The translations under genes and the position numbers were made by a program. A stretch of DNA of 64,000 nt, taken from UBA1672 sp050633325 (lineage in GTDB: Bacteria; Pseudomonadota; Alphaproteobacteria; Micavibrionales; Micavibrionaceae). Under the pieces are notes generated by a model. The model did not search any database and was not told the origin of the DNA. It worked only from the letters and a program-made list of their open reading frames with translations. Where the stretch lies: NCBI GenBank assembly GCA_050633325.1, contig JBOEGH010000006.1:124001-188000 (forward strand), read 5' to 3'. Every line of letters begins with the position of its first letter. Position 1 is the stretch's first letter. Positions 17,189 through 25,944 of the stretch are shown piece after piece.

Positions 17189-17220
17189 CGCCTTGTATTT
17201 GATTATACGAGGCGTTTTTT
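17189..17220 (+). terminator. Strong rho-independent terminator after capsid gene
   Basis: CGCCTTGTAT (17189-17198) pairs with ATACGAGGCG (17205-17214) and runs straight into T6. Confidence 0.85.
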
Positions 17221-17293
17221 ATTTCAATTTAAAAGGTCGCGCTCGTGACCTCAGCGTTAATTTGCTGTTTTCTTAATTATGGGAGAGAAAGAT

Positions 17294-17533
17294 ATGGCTT
17301 ATATAGCATCTGACTTAAGCGTACTTGCATACGCAAACAATTTTACCTTATGGCACTTCACCACTGAAGATGCCGATATTACTACAAGTGGTTATTTTAA
17401 TAGTGCAGTAGATATGTTGCGCACTAATGATTTGATTATCGCGAATATCGATACCGATGGTAGCCCGTCTACAACGTTTTATGTTGTGACAGGAAATGAT
17501 GGCAACACAGTTTCAATTAGCGCATATGCGTAA
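17294..17533 (+). CDS. Small structural protein following capsid (putative head fibre or decoration)
   Basis: A 79-residue beta-rich protein starting MAYIASDLSVLAYANNFTLW, with SGYFNSAVDMLRTNDLII and a C-terminal YVVTGNDGNTVSIS. I know this short family as the gene following the capsid gene in podoviruses of marine Alphaproteobacteria; a head-surface role is likely but unproven. I use the ATG at 17294 because GGGAGAG, its ribosome site, lies within what would be the first codons of the longer frame starting at 17279. No signal peptide. Confidence 0.7.
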   Translation: MAYIASDLSVLAYANNFTLWHFTTEDADITTSGYFNSAVDMLRTNDLIIANIDTDGSPSTTFYVVTGNDGNTVSISAYA

Positions 17534-17613
17534 TTTGTAAAACTGAAGTGGCAAGGCTTGACGCGCTCCTCACGCTCGCCTTGCTAGCCTTTACCGGTAT
17601 CGTACCAGTGCAG

Positions 17614-17642
17614 CCCCAGACCTTATTAATTAAGGCTGGGGT
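17614..17642 (+). terminator. Terminator-like hairpin before tail genes
   Basis: CCCCAGACCTTA and TAAGGCTGGGG (17614-17641) form a GC-rich stem with one mismatch. The following sequence is T-rich but not a clean T run, so this may be an attenuator. Confidence 0.5.
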
Positions 17643-17686
17643 TGTTACGTTTAAACAGGAGCAATAATTTATATAAGGAGAACAAC

Positions 17687-18256
17687 ATGGCATTATCTGA
17701 TATAGGGCTATGCAGTCGTGCGTTAATAAAAATAGGTGCTTCGCCGATAACAGGTTTTAATGAAGGTAGCGCAGAAAGTGAAATAGCCGGCGCATTATTT
17801 GAACAGGTGCGTGATGCATTACTTTCTGCATATGCATGGAGCTTCGCCAGTGGTCAGGTGTCTTTAAATCAGCTAGCCAGCGCGCCACTTGCCGATTACA
17901 CTTATGCTTATGCACTGCCGAATGATTTTTTAAGAGCTTTAAGCGCAGGTACAGGGTCTAAGGGACGTGGCCTAAATTTCAGGATCGCCGGTAACACACT
18001 GCACACAAATGCATCTGATGTTGTTTTAAGCTATGTATTCAGACCGGATGAAGAAGTATTTCCGCCTTATTTTGATCAAGCATTAATAGCGCAATTATCC
18101 GCAGAATTTACAATTCCGGTTACAGAAAATACATCTCGTGCGCAGAGTATGCTTGCCATGGCGGATAAAGAATTCAAAAGGGCACGCCAAATTGACGCAC
18201 AGCAGGATACTCCAAATAAAATTGAAGATTTTACGTTAATTGATGTTCGTGGTTGA
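17687..18256 (+). CDS. Tail tubular protein A (gp11-like)
   Basis: A 189-residue protein beginning MALSDIGLCSRALIKIGASPI with SEIAGALFEQVRDALLSAYAWSFA, the well-known start of podovirus tail tubular protein A/gatekeeper proteins. YAYALPNDFLRAL and the C-terminal ADKEFKRARQIDAQQDTP also fit. It forms the ring under the portal that connects to the nozzle. The start is the ATG with the ribosome site AAGGAGAA 6 bases upstream; the longer frame from 17642 would begin inside the preceding hairpin. Confidence 0.88.
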   Translation: MALSDIGLCSRALIKIGASPITGFNEGSAESEIAGALFEQVRDALLSAYAWSFASGQVSLNQLASAPLADYTYAYALPNDFLRALSAGTGSKGRGLNFRIAGNTLHTNASDVVLSYVFRPDEEVFPPYFDQALIAQLSAEFTIPVTENTSRAQSMLAMADKEFKRARQIDAQQDTPNKIEDFTLIDVRG

Positions 18257-18321
18257 GTTGTGGTACTATTTTTACATCAATATTTTGAGTGGAAGACATA
18301 CTCTACAAGTTAAGGTGTAAA

Positions 18322-18582
18322 ATGGAACATGATGATTTAGAAATGCCCTGGGATGATGATTTTAAGGCTGAGTTGGAAGCAATTGAAAATGAGGCATTTC
18401 CTGATGTTAATGAAGATGGAAAACCTTTAAGAAAGACCAGCAGGAAAATGTCTTCTTCATATAAAAGAAATATACGTAGTATGGCCTCTCATATGAGTGA
18501 AACTGACGCTGCTGTTGGCTCGGTAAATAGTGCGGATTTGTCAGATTTAGACGAAGGGGAAAACCCAACACTAGATATGTAA
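18322..18582 (+). CDS. Small acidic cassette protein of unknown function
   Basis: An 86-residue, strongly charged protein (HDDLEMPWDDDFKAELEAIE at the start, basic middle KPLRKTSRKMSSSYKRN, acidic end). No domain, membrane segment or signal is seen. AAGG lies 9 bases before this ATG; a GTG at 18289 would add 11 residues. It lies between the two tail tube genes and is followed by a terminator-like hairpin. A tail or ejection accessory role is possible by position only. Confidence 0.6.
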   Translation: MEHDDLEMPWDDDFKAELEAIENEAFPDVNEDGKPLRKTSRKMSSSYKRNIRSMASHMSETDAAVGSVNSADLSDLDEGENPTLDM

Positions 18583-18662
18583 TGCTTTTGTTGTGAAGAC
18601 CGATAATAATAAAGCGCTCATTCTAGTTGTGTAACCGTGTAACGCATTTAAATATCATAAGT

Positions 18663-18688
18663 AAACCGTCATGTTGGGCGGTTTTTTT
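18663..18688 (+). terminator. Rho-independent terminator before tail tubular protein B gene
   Basis: AAACCG (18663-18668) and CGGTTT (18679-18684) enclose TC-ATGTTG-GG and are followed by a T run to 18688. It lies 33 bases upstream of the next start. Confidence 0.65.
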
Positions 18689-18720
18689 GTGCCTTGTTTT
18701 TAAGAAAAGAAAGATTAAAT

Positions 18721-20619
18721 ATGAGCAGAATTAGAAATATGAAAACCACATTTACTGCAGGCGAGGTGTCTCGTGAATTGTTGGGACGCGGAGATTTGCG
18801 TGCTTATGATAACGGAGCGTTAGAGCTTCGTAATGTTTTTATTAATCCAACTGGCGGTGTTAAGCGTCGTTTTGGGTTAGGTTACATAGACAGTGCCGCG
18901 GGTGATGGTAAATTAATTGCCTTTGAATTTAACACTCAACAAACGGCATTACTAGTAATCACAGATGGACAAATTGATGTGTATTCATCAGGTGTTAAGG
19001 AGGCCACCATTCCCTCACCATGGAATGAAAGCCAAATATCACAAATTGCATGGACACAAAGTGCCGACACGTTATTGATGGTGCATCCTGACCTTCCTCC
19101 CAAAAAACTGGTGCGCAGTGGTATGGGCGTGTGGACTTTATCTGATTGGAGCTTCTTTACCGATGAAAACATCATATATCATCCATATTTTAAGTTCGCA
19201 GAAAGTGAATCTACGCTCACTCCGAGTGGTACTACGGGTACAATAACACTCAGTGCTTCTGATGATGTGTTTGTTGCAGGACATGAAGGAACTCGCCTTC
19301 GCATTGGTGGCAAAGATGTTGAAATAACTGATTATGATTCTCCGACAGTTGTTACCGCCACAGTTATTGATGAGTTATTGTCAACAGATCCGACGATTGA
19401 TTGGTTTGAACAGGCATTTAGTTCCGTTCGTGGTTATCCGGTAAGCGTCGCATTCCATCAAGATCGATTAGTAATAGGTGGTTCTCGTGATTTACCCAAT
19501 CGTTTATGGTTTTCTAAATCAGGTGATTTATTTAATTTTGATTTGGGAGAGGGGCTGGATGATGAAGCCATTGAATTCTCTATTTTATCAGATCAGGTGA
19601 ATGCGATACGCGGGATTTTTTCTTCCCGCCATTTGCAGTTATTCACCAGTGGTGCAGAGTGGATGGTCACGGGTGATCCTCTCACGCCGTCTTCTGTTCA
19701 AATAAGGCGGCAAACACGCACTGGATCGCGTATTGATCGTTATATACCGCCTGTGAATGTCGATGGTGCGACTTTGTATGTTGCGCGTAATGCACAAGAG
19801 ATACATGAATATCTCTATACTGATTTAGAGGCCGCATATACCTCAACCGATCTGGCTTTGTTATCAAGGCACGTGGTTGAAGACCCCGTTGATCAAGATT
19901 ACGATCAAAGAAACAGGTTGCTGTTTGTTGTACGCGGCGATGGTAAATTCGCAAGCTTAACGGTGTTCCGTGCAGAGAAAGTATCGGCTTGGACGCTACA
20001 TGAGACGGATGGAAATGTGAAATCAGTATCTGTTGTCGGTGATGATGTATATATGCTGGTTGAGCGTAACGGTACTTTTATGATTGAGCAGCTGGACGCA
20101 TCACTTCACCTTGATTCAGCATTATCAGGAGAAGTCGCATCACCGGCAAGTGTTTGGTCAGGCCTCGATCATCTTGAGGGTGAAGAGGTCTCAATCGTGG
20201 CCGATGGTGCAGTTGTTACGTCTCAAAATGTTGTCGGCGGCTTGATAACGCTTGATGAGCCGGCCAGCTCAGTTGAAATAGGTTTACCTTACACCCATGT
20301 CGTTGAACCCTTGCCACCTAATGAAGTAGGGCAAGTTGGATCAGGGCGCAGACTGCGTCTTGTTGAGGGTATATTTCGTGTAAAAGATACTGCTGCTTTA
20401 CGGCTTGATGTGGGACGAGGCGCGCAAGACGTATCGCTTAAACAAATTGGTGAGGAAGATATCTTGGATACATCAGCACCCACAGTAAGTGGAGATGTTA
20501 AGGTGCGTAGCCTTGGTTGGCAAAAAGACGGTACGCAGCCTCTATGGAGAATAGAGCAAAGCTCTCCTCTGCCATTTACGTTGTTATCAGTCAGTCTGGA
20601 AATAAAAGTTAACGATTAA
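18721..20619 (+). CDS. Tail tubular protein B (gp12-like nozzle protein)
   Basis: A 632-residue beta-rich protein. The N-terminus MKTTFTAGEVSRELLGRGDL and the following YDNGALELRNVFINPTGGVKRR are typical of podovirus tail tubular protein B, as are PSPWNESQISQIAWTQSADTLLMVHPDLPP and SFHQDRLV-like segments (here VAFHQDRLVIGGSRDLPNRLW). It forms the distal nozzle of the short tail. The start is the ATG at 18721, after AAGAAAAG; the frame is open back to 18694. No break in the frame. Confidence 0.9.
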   Translation: MSRIRNMKTTFTAGEVSRELLGRGDLRAYDNGALELRNVFINPTGGVKRRFGLGYIDSAAGDGKLIAFEFNTQQTALLVITDGQIDVYSSGVKEATIPSPWNESQISQIAWTQSADTLLMVHPDLPPKKLVRSGMGVWTLSDWSFFTDENIIYHPYFKFAESESTLTPSGTTGTITLSASDDVFVAGHEGTRLRIGGKDVEITDYDSPTVVTATVIDELLSTDPTIDWFEQAFSSVRGYPVSVAFHQDRLVIGGSRDLPNRLWFSKSGDLFNFDLGEGLDDEAIEFSILSDQVNAIRGIFSSRHLQLFTSGAEWMVTGDPLTPSSVQIRRQTRTGSRIDRYIPPVNVDGATLYVARNAQEIHEYLYTDLEAAYTSTDLALLSRHVVEDPVDQDYDQRNRLLFVVRGDGKFASLTVFRAEKVSAWTLHETDGNVKSVSVVGDDVYMLVERNGTFMIEQLDASLHLDSALSGEVASPASVWSGLDHLEGEEVSIVADGAVVTSQNVVGGLITLDEPASSVEIGLPYTHVVEPLPPNEVGQVGSGRRLRLVEGIFRVKDTAALRLDVGRGAQDVSLKQIGEEDILDTSAPTVSGDVKVRSLGWQKDGTQPLWRIEQSSPLPFTLLSVSLEIKVND

Positions 20620-20654
20620 AATATAGCAATAATAGATAAGAAAAGGAATTTGGT

Positions 20655-21158
20655 ATGGCTTCTTTAGTACCTGTTTTAACTAGTACAATTGTCTCTCAGG
20701 GCGCTGGTTTAATTGCCAATGAGCTGTCGGGCAGAAGGTCAGATAACAGTAAAGATATTGCGTTAGAACAGTTGCGTGCGCAACAATCTCTGCAAGAGCA
20801 GCAATCCGCAGCAGATGCAGCGTTAAATAAACAAAAAATTGCTATTGATGCACAAGAGGCAGAAGAAGAGCGTAAAAAAGCACTGCGTCGTGCTGTATCA
20901 CGTCAGCGTGCAAATTTTGGCGCACAAGGCATTAGTTCAGGTAGTGGTTCTTCACAGGCAGTTCTGCTTGGTTTGTTTGAAGAATCTGATGCGGAAAAGC
21001 AGAAGAGAGAACAGCTTGATGCTCTTCGTATAACTTCAATAGATCAGGATCTTGCGCAACAGAAATCTCTGAACGTTTTGCAACGTACGCAATTACAGGA
21101 AAAGCAGAAAATCAACCAGTTATCGACGGGTGAGCGCTTGTTCGGATCACTGTTTTAA
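20655..21158 (+). CDS. Small coiled-coil virion-associated protein (internal virion protein-like)
   Basis: A 167-residue protein. A short hydrophobic N-terminus (VLTSTIVSQGAGLIANELSG) precedes a long Gln/Ala/Glu-rich coiled coil (residues about 40-85, EQQSAADAALNKQKIAIDAQEAEEERKKALRRA). Next come FGAQGISSGSGSSQAVLLGLFEE and a second helical stretch. Size, helix content and place between nozzle and tailspike genes match T7 gp14-type ejection proteins. No gp15/gp16-like large ejection proteins follow, which is unusual for a T7-like virion. Confidence 0.65.
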   Translation: MASLVPVLTSTIVSQGAGLIANELSGRRSDNSKDIALEQLRAQQSLQEQQSAADAALNKQKIAIDAQEAEEERKKALRRAVSRQRANFGAQGISSGSGSSQAVLLGLFEESDAEKQKREQLDALRITSIDQDLAQQKSLNVLQRTQLQEKQKINQLSTGERLFGSLF

Positions 21159-21191
21159 TCTGCATTTTACAAATTATAGGAGTTATAAATA

Positions 21192-23216
21192 ATGAACGAA
21201 CATATAAAGATGCCTGACATTACACCAATCGTGCGCTATGTCGCCGATGGTATTGATACTAGTTACAGCTATGCATTTCCAATATTTGCCAGTGAGGATT
21301 TGCGTGTGCTTTTAGACGGTGCACCACAGGTCAGTGGTTTTATTATTGATGGTGCGGGGGATACTATTGGAGGTCATGTGGTATTTGATACCGCGCCCGA
21401 TAATGGCGTTATAATAACATTAGCGCGCATATTGCCGATTGAGCGTATAACCGATTTTTTAGAAGGTGGAGACTTCTCGGCGCAAAGCATTAATAATGAG
21501 CTTGATTACATAGTTGCGAGCTTGCAACAAGTGAACCGTGATAATGACATGATGTTGCGCTACTCCGATCATGAAACTCCGGGTAATGTAGAATTACCTG
21601 ATAGATCAGTTAGATCTAATAAAGCACTAGGGTTCGATGGTGATGGTAACCCTGTGGCGGTGCCTTTAGAAGGATCAATGGCGTCACCTGATTTTACGGC
21701 ACATGGTTCTGGGGCAACAACAAGAACGTCTACGGATAAATTATCAGATATGGTGTCTGTCAAAGATTTTGGCGCAGTTGGTGATGGTCTGAGTGATGAT
21801 ACTACCGCAATTCAAAATGCTATTGCTGCACATGGTTCTGTTTTCTTACCCGAAGGAGAATATTTGGTGAGCAGCACGATACGCCTGAACGCTAGGCAAT
21901 CTTTGATCGGTGCAGGTCAGAAATCTGTCTTATTAGGTAACAGTAATAGTTTCAACATTTTGGAAATTGTTGAAGACCATGTGGGTGTCGCAAATCTTCG
22001 TATAGAGCAAGGAGATATAGGTGTTAAGTTGTTTGGGCTTACTCGTCCTGTTGTGCAATGTGCAATCACTGATGTGACAATTGCGCAATCTAATATCGGG
22101 GTGCAACTTGATGGTTATAATGACATGAATAAGCCATGTTATTGGAACAATTTGACGCGTGTACTGGTAGAGCAGCCCGCTACACATGGTTTTCATTTAA
22201 CTAAGTCAGGTGCAGGCGATACGCCCAATGCTAATAAGTTTCATAATTGTCGCGCATATTCTTTGGGTGCGGATATAACAGGTGCGGGCTTTTATGTCGA
22301 ACATGGCAGGTTTAACAACAGTTTTATTGATTGTGAAGCCAATGTAAAAGGCACTGCGCAGGGGTGTTTTATTATTGGGTCTAATTCCGATAAAACATTA
22401 CTTGTTAACCCATATGCAGAGAGCAATAACCTTGTCCCTAATATAAAATTAGAGGCAGGTTCAATTGAAACCTCAATATATAATTTGTTATCGGTAAGTG
22501 ATGGAGCCGCAATCTGGGATTTGTCTGGTGGAGAATACAGCGCCTATAATGCAGGTTACCCATACAAAAATCGTATGCAAAAAACAACGGTTACAGATAT
22601 GAATGCAACTTTGCAACGCTATGATACAGAATTCATAGATGCCAGTGGTACTGTTACTCTTGATACTTCACACTCAGTTCATTTAGTGTCGTCATTCGGT
22701 GGCGCGTTGAATGTGGTATTGCCCTCTGCAAGTGATGCGGTTGGTGTTATGATGTTGGTTAAGAAAACTGACAGTTCATCTAATGTGATTACAGTAACAG
22801 AAGATGGTGGGGCAGGTGCAGATGGTAAGGACTTCTTCCTTGGTGCTGAAAATGACTATGTAATGATGTTGTCTAACGGTGCAGAGTGGTTTGTTATTGC
22901 TTCTAACAGATCGGCAGGAAATACAAGGTTCTTTGACGGAAGTGGTACATATGACATTGATATGGCCGTAGATGTTTATTTATTGTCCAGCTTTGGTGGA
23001 ACAATGACAGCCAGACTGCCACCAGCAAATGCCGCCGAGGCAGTAGGACGTACTGTTACTTTAAAGAAAACAGATGGCTCTTCTAATGTAATTAATGTTA
23101 CGGAACAGGGTGGATCAGGTCCTGATAACTCTTCGCAACCACTTGCTGGCCAATATAGTGCAATAACCGTTGTATCTGATGGTGGGCAATGGTTCATAGT
23201 CAGCAAACACCTGTAA
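21192..23216 (+). CDS. Tailspike with T7-fibre-like N-terminus and pectate-lyase-type beta-helix
   Basis: A 674-residue receptor-binding protein. Residues 1-115 (IVRYVADGIDTSYSYAFPIF, then FLEGGDFSAQSINNELDYIVASLQQ) are the T7-fibre/tailspike virion-attachment domain. Residues about 188-470 begin with VSVKDFGAVGDGLSDDTTAI, the pectate-lyase-superfamily right-handed beta-helix motif usual in polysaccharide-degrading tailspikes. The last 200 residues are two related copies of about 95 residues, each with LSSFGG or VSSFGG, a KKTD-SSNVI turn and a WFVI/WFIV ending. The enzymatic target, probably surface polysaccharide, cannot be read. The gene is intact and complete. Confidence 0.88.
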   Translation: MNEHIKMPDITPIVRYVADGIDTSYSYAFPIFASEDLRVLLDGAPQVSGFIIDGAGDTIGGHVVFDTAPDNGVIITLARILPIERITDFLEGGDFSAQSINNELDYIVASLQQVNRDNDMMLRYSDHETPGNVELPDRSVRSNKALGFDGDGNPVAVPLEGSMASPDFTAHGSGATTRTSTDKLSDMVSVKDFGAVGDGLSDDTTAIQNAIAAHGSVFLPEGEYLVSSTIRLNARQSLIGAGQKSVLLGNSNSFNILEIVEDHVGVANLRIEQGDIGVKLFGLTRPVVQCAITDVTIAQSNIGVQLDGYNDMNKPCYWNNLTRVLVEQPATHGFHLTKSGAGDTPNANKFHNCRAYSLGADITGAGFYVEHGRFNNSFIDCEANVKGTAQGCFIIGSNSDKTLLVNPYAESNNLVPNIKLEAGSIETSIYNLLSVSDGAAIWDLSGGEYSAYNAGYPYKNRMQKTTVTDMNATLQRYDTEFIDASGTVTLDTSHSVHLVSSFGGALNVVLPSASDAVGVMMLVKKTDSSSNVITVTEDGGAGADGKDFFLGAENDYVMMLSNGAEWFVIASNRSAGNTRFFDGSGTYDIDMAVDVYLLSSFGGTMTARLPPANAAEAVGRTVTLKKTDGSSNVINVTEQGGSGPDNSSQPLAGQYSAITVVSDGGQWFIVSKHL

Positions 23217-23262
23217 TCGCCGTATATCCATTTACGAATTTTAAAACAATAAAGGACTAACT

Positions 23263-23562
23263 ATGCCTCAAATAGAAGCAGAAATGCGCGCGCGTATATC
23301 AATGTTTTTACCAAAAGCGCTGGAAACAGCAATGTCATCATATCGCACATTTTCCCGTCAGGAAATATCAGGTGACCCAGTCGCATTTAAAAAGCATCAC
23401 GATGCCTGCAAGGTATCGGTGGCGCACATTGAATTACTTATAAAACTAGCGCGCTGGGCCGATCTACCTGATGATCGCCTAAACGATAAGCAGGCACAAA
23501 AGGAGATAGATAAGCTTATGCAATCTGCACAAAGCGAGATTGATTCATTTTTGCAAAAATAG
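23263..23562 (+). CDS. Small helical protein before terminase (possible small terminase)
   Basis: A 99-residue all-helical protein with MRARISMFLPKALETAMSSY, then KKHHDACKVSVAHIELLIKLARWA and an acidic C-terminus. It ends 17 bases before the terminase large subunit gene, so a small-terminase or packaging role is likely by position. I see no clear HTH and cannot confirm the family. No membrane segment or signal peptide. Confidence 0.6.
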   Translation: MPQIEAEMRARISMFLPKALETAMSSYRTFSRQEISGDPVAFKKHHDACKVSVAHIELLIKLARWADLPDDRLNDKQAQKEIDKLMQSAQSEIDSFLQK

Positions 23563-23579
23563 GTTACGGAGATTAATGA

Positions 23580-25064
23580 ATGAACGAATATTCGTTGAAT
23601 AGTGCGGATTTCATACAGTTTATAGTCTTATGGAATCAGCAGCAGAATATGAGTACCCCTCATTTACACATGAATATAGCGTGTTGGCTGGAAGAACGCT
23701 GGAAAAAAGGTGACAAATCATTGCTCTTGATGGCTTTCAGGTCTGCGGGCAAGTCAACTTTAGTCGGGATGTTTTGTGCGTGGCTGATATATCGTGACCC
23801 TAATTTAAGGATATTAGTATTAGCAGCAGATTTTACATTAGCCAAAAAAATGGTTCGTAACGTAAAGCGTATAATAGAGCGCCATCCCCTGACTGTTGAT
23901 CTGAAACCTGCGCGTGCAGATCAATGGGCATCGGATCGTTTTACAGTTCAAAGGTGTCTTGAGCTGCGTGATCCATCAATGATGGCAAAGGGGGTTAGCT
24001 CTAATATAACCGGTAGTAGAGCAGACATAGTTATTTGTGATGATGTAGAAGTTCCCAATACATGTGATAGCGTAGAAAAGCGTGATAATTTGCGCGAAAG
24101 ACTAGGTGAAATACCTTATGTTCTTACGGTTGGCGGTACACAATTATATGTTGGCACTCCTCATCATTACTTCTCTATTTATTCAGATGTTGTACGTAAA
24201 GAAATCGGTGAAGATTATATTTTCTTAGATGGTTTTAAACGGTTATTGCTTCCTATTCTTGATGAAAAGGGTAACAGCGCTTGGCCGGAACGTTATAGCA
24301 AAAAACAAATATCGCGAATAAAGCGCAGCGCAGGACCAAATAAATTTGATTCTCAGATGATGTTGAAGTCCGTAAATATTATGGAGGGTAGACTAAACCC
24401 TGAATTGCTTCGTTTCTACGATGCTCCTTTAGAATATGCAAAAGAGATTAACGCCCTATATATAGGGCAGCATAAAATAGTAGGCGCGTCATGTTGGTGG
24501 GATCCCGCGTTCGGTAAGTCAGGTGGAGATAACAGCGTTGTCGCAGTTATATTTGGCGATGAAGGTGGCAATTATTATTTGCATCATATTTCTTATCTTA
24601 ACGTAGATGAAAACAGTGATATTGATGAGGCAACTCAGCAGGCGCAGCAAGTAGCTAGGCTAGCCAAAGAATTTTATCTGCCTTCAGTGGCCGTAGAAAT
24701 TAACGGTATAGGGCGGTTTTTACCTAATATTTTACGTAATGTTCTGGTTAAGGCGCGTGCGCCATGTCGTGTTCGCGACGTATCAAGCACCAGAAATAAA
24801 GATATACGAATATTAGAAGGGTTTGACGCAGTGATGGCGGCAGGGCGTTTATATGTACATGACAGTGTATCAAAAACACCATTTTTAATGGAAATGCGAG
24901 AATGGTCGCCGGGAAAAAACAAAGGGCATGATGATGGCCTTGATGCTGTTGCAGGGGCATTGTCCTTACAGCCTGACCGTATGGAGCGCCTTCATATGAG
25001 AGGAGGGCATAGTTGGATGAAAGGCTCTGGCGCGCATTCGGCTAAAAGCGATTTTCATGTTTAA
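23580..25064 (+). CDS. Phage terminase large subunit
   Basis: A 494-residue DNA-packaging motor. The ATPase has a Walker A-like FRSAGKST near residue 52 and Walker B IVICDDVEV near 152. The RNase-H-like nuclease has WWDPAFGKSGGDNSVVAVIF near 307 with its first catalytic Asp, VAVEINGIGRFLP near 365 and HDDGLDAVAGAL near 451 with the last acidic residue. All key positions appear intact, so both packaging and cutting should work. In many T7-like phages the terminase follows the tail and lysis genes, as here. The catalytic integrity is what makes a DNA-carrying particle plausible. Confidence 0.93.
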   Translation: MNEYSLNSADFIQFIVLWNQQQNMSTPHLHMNIACWLEERWKKGDKSLLLMAFRSAGKSTLVGMFCAWLIYRDPNLRILVLAADFTLAKKMVRNVKRIIERHPLTVDLKPARADQWASDRFTVQRCLELRDPSMMAKGVSSNITGSRADIVICDDVEVPNTCDSVEKRDNLRERLGEIPYVLTVGGTQLYVGTPHHYFSIYSDVVRKEIGEDYIFLDGFKRLLLPILDEKGNSAWPERYSKKQISRIKRSAGPNKFDSQMMLKSVNIMEGRLNPELLRFYDAPLEYAKEINALYIGQHKIVGASCWWDPAFGKSGGDNSVVAVIFGDEGGNYYLHHISYLNVDENSDIDEATQQAQQVARLAKEFYLPSVAVEINGIGRFLPNILRNVLVKARAPCRVRDVSSTRNKDIRILEGFDAVMAAGRLYVHDSVSKTPFLMEMREWSPGKNKGHDDGLDAVAGALSLQPDRMERLHMRGGHSWMKGSGAHSAKSDFHV

Positions 25065-25084
25065 ACAGAATTAGGGAAAAGATA

Positions 25085-25405
25085 ATGACTGAAATTTCAA
25101 ATGACCTTTTATGGTGGATCACTGTTGTTGACCTTCCCGCTATGGCGGGTTTGTTGTTGATGATTTGGCGTACACGTAATGACACCAATAAGGCGGTAAC
25201 GCACATTCAAATAACACTTGATCGCAGATGTGATCAATTGCGTGATGCCTTATTTGCTTTCAAGTTGGAAGTTGCAAAGAACTATGCATCACAAAAAGAT
25301 TTGCGAAGCGCAGAGAGCAGCATCATAAAGCATTTACTAAGAATTGAAGCGAAGTTAGATAAGACCGCTTTAAAAACCGAGGGGCTTAGTGCCTCTAAAA
25401 AGTAA
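25085..25405 (+). CDS. Small membrane-anchored coiled-coil protein of the lysis region
   Basis: A 106-residue protein with one N-terminal hydrophobic segment (LLWWITVVDLPAMAGLLLMIW, about residues 9-29) and a long helical, charged remainder with heptad spacing (CDQLRDALFAFKLEVAKNYASQ). Similar one-TM proteins sit beside holin and endolysin genes in alphaproteobacterial phages and GTAs. It could be a spanin-like or holin-associated factor. It is located between terminase and lysin genes. Function unproven. Confidence 0.65.
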   Translation: MTEISNDLLWWITVVDLPAMAGLLLMIWRTRNDTNKAVTHIQITLDRRCDQLRDALFAFKLEVAKNYASQKDLRSAESSIIKHLLRIEAKLDKTALKTEGLSASKK

Positions 25406-25431
25406 CCCACAATTAAATTAAAAAGGAAATT

Positions 25432-25941
25432 ATGATGAGTAAGAAGCCAAAGCTTATTGCTGTTGATTCATTGTGCCAAAACGATTCTGCGTCTGGTGAT
25501 GAAAAAACTATGCAAGATTTTTATGATGAAATGACGGTTGATGTGCTTGCCCGCACTCTTTGGGGGGAAGCACGTGGAGAGGGTAGTGCTGGCATGGTTG
25601 CTGTTGCCAATGTGATACTTAATCGTGTGAAGGTTGCGAAAGAGCGTGGCAAATTCTGGTGGGGCAATAATATTATTCAAGTATGCCAAAAGCCATATCA
25701 GTTCTCCTGTTGGAATCGTAGTGACCCTAACTTTAAAAAGTTACAATCAGTAGAAGAGAAAGACCCTAATTTTAAAACTGCTCTACGAATATCTAGAAGG
25801 GCTGTTATTGGTGTTCTTGATGATAATACATTGGGTTCAACTCATTATCACGCATCGTCTATCATGCCGTATTGGGCGAAAGGTAAAACTGTCACAACGG
25901 TAGTAGGAAATCATAAATTTTATAAATTAGTGGAGGGGTAA
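25432..25941 (+). CDS. SleB-type cell wall hydrolase (endolysin)
   Basis: A 169-residue protein with a complete Hydrolase_2/SleB domain: VLARTLWGEARGEGSAGMVAVANVILNRV with the catalytic Glu, KPYQFSCWN, and a C-terminal STHYHASSIMPYWAKG followed by the HKFYK end. The family cleaves peptidoglycan as a lytic transglycosylase, and it is the usual endolysin of alphaproteobacterial phages and GTAs. No signal peptide is seen, so the holin encoded 3 bases downstream would release it. The first ~30 residues are a non-conserved extension. Confidence 0.9.
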   Translation: MMSKKPKLIAVDSLCQNDSASGDEKTMQDFYDEMTVDVLARTLWGEARGEGSAGMVAVANVILNRVKVAKERGKFWWGNNIIQVCQKPYQFSCWNRSDPNFKKLQSVEEKDPNFKTALRISRRAVIGVLDDNTLGSTHYHASSIMPYWAKGKTVTTVVGNHKFYKLVEG

Positions 25942-25944
25942 GTA

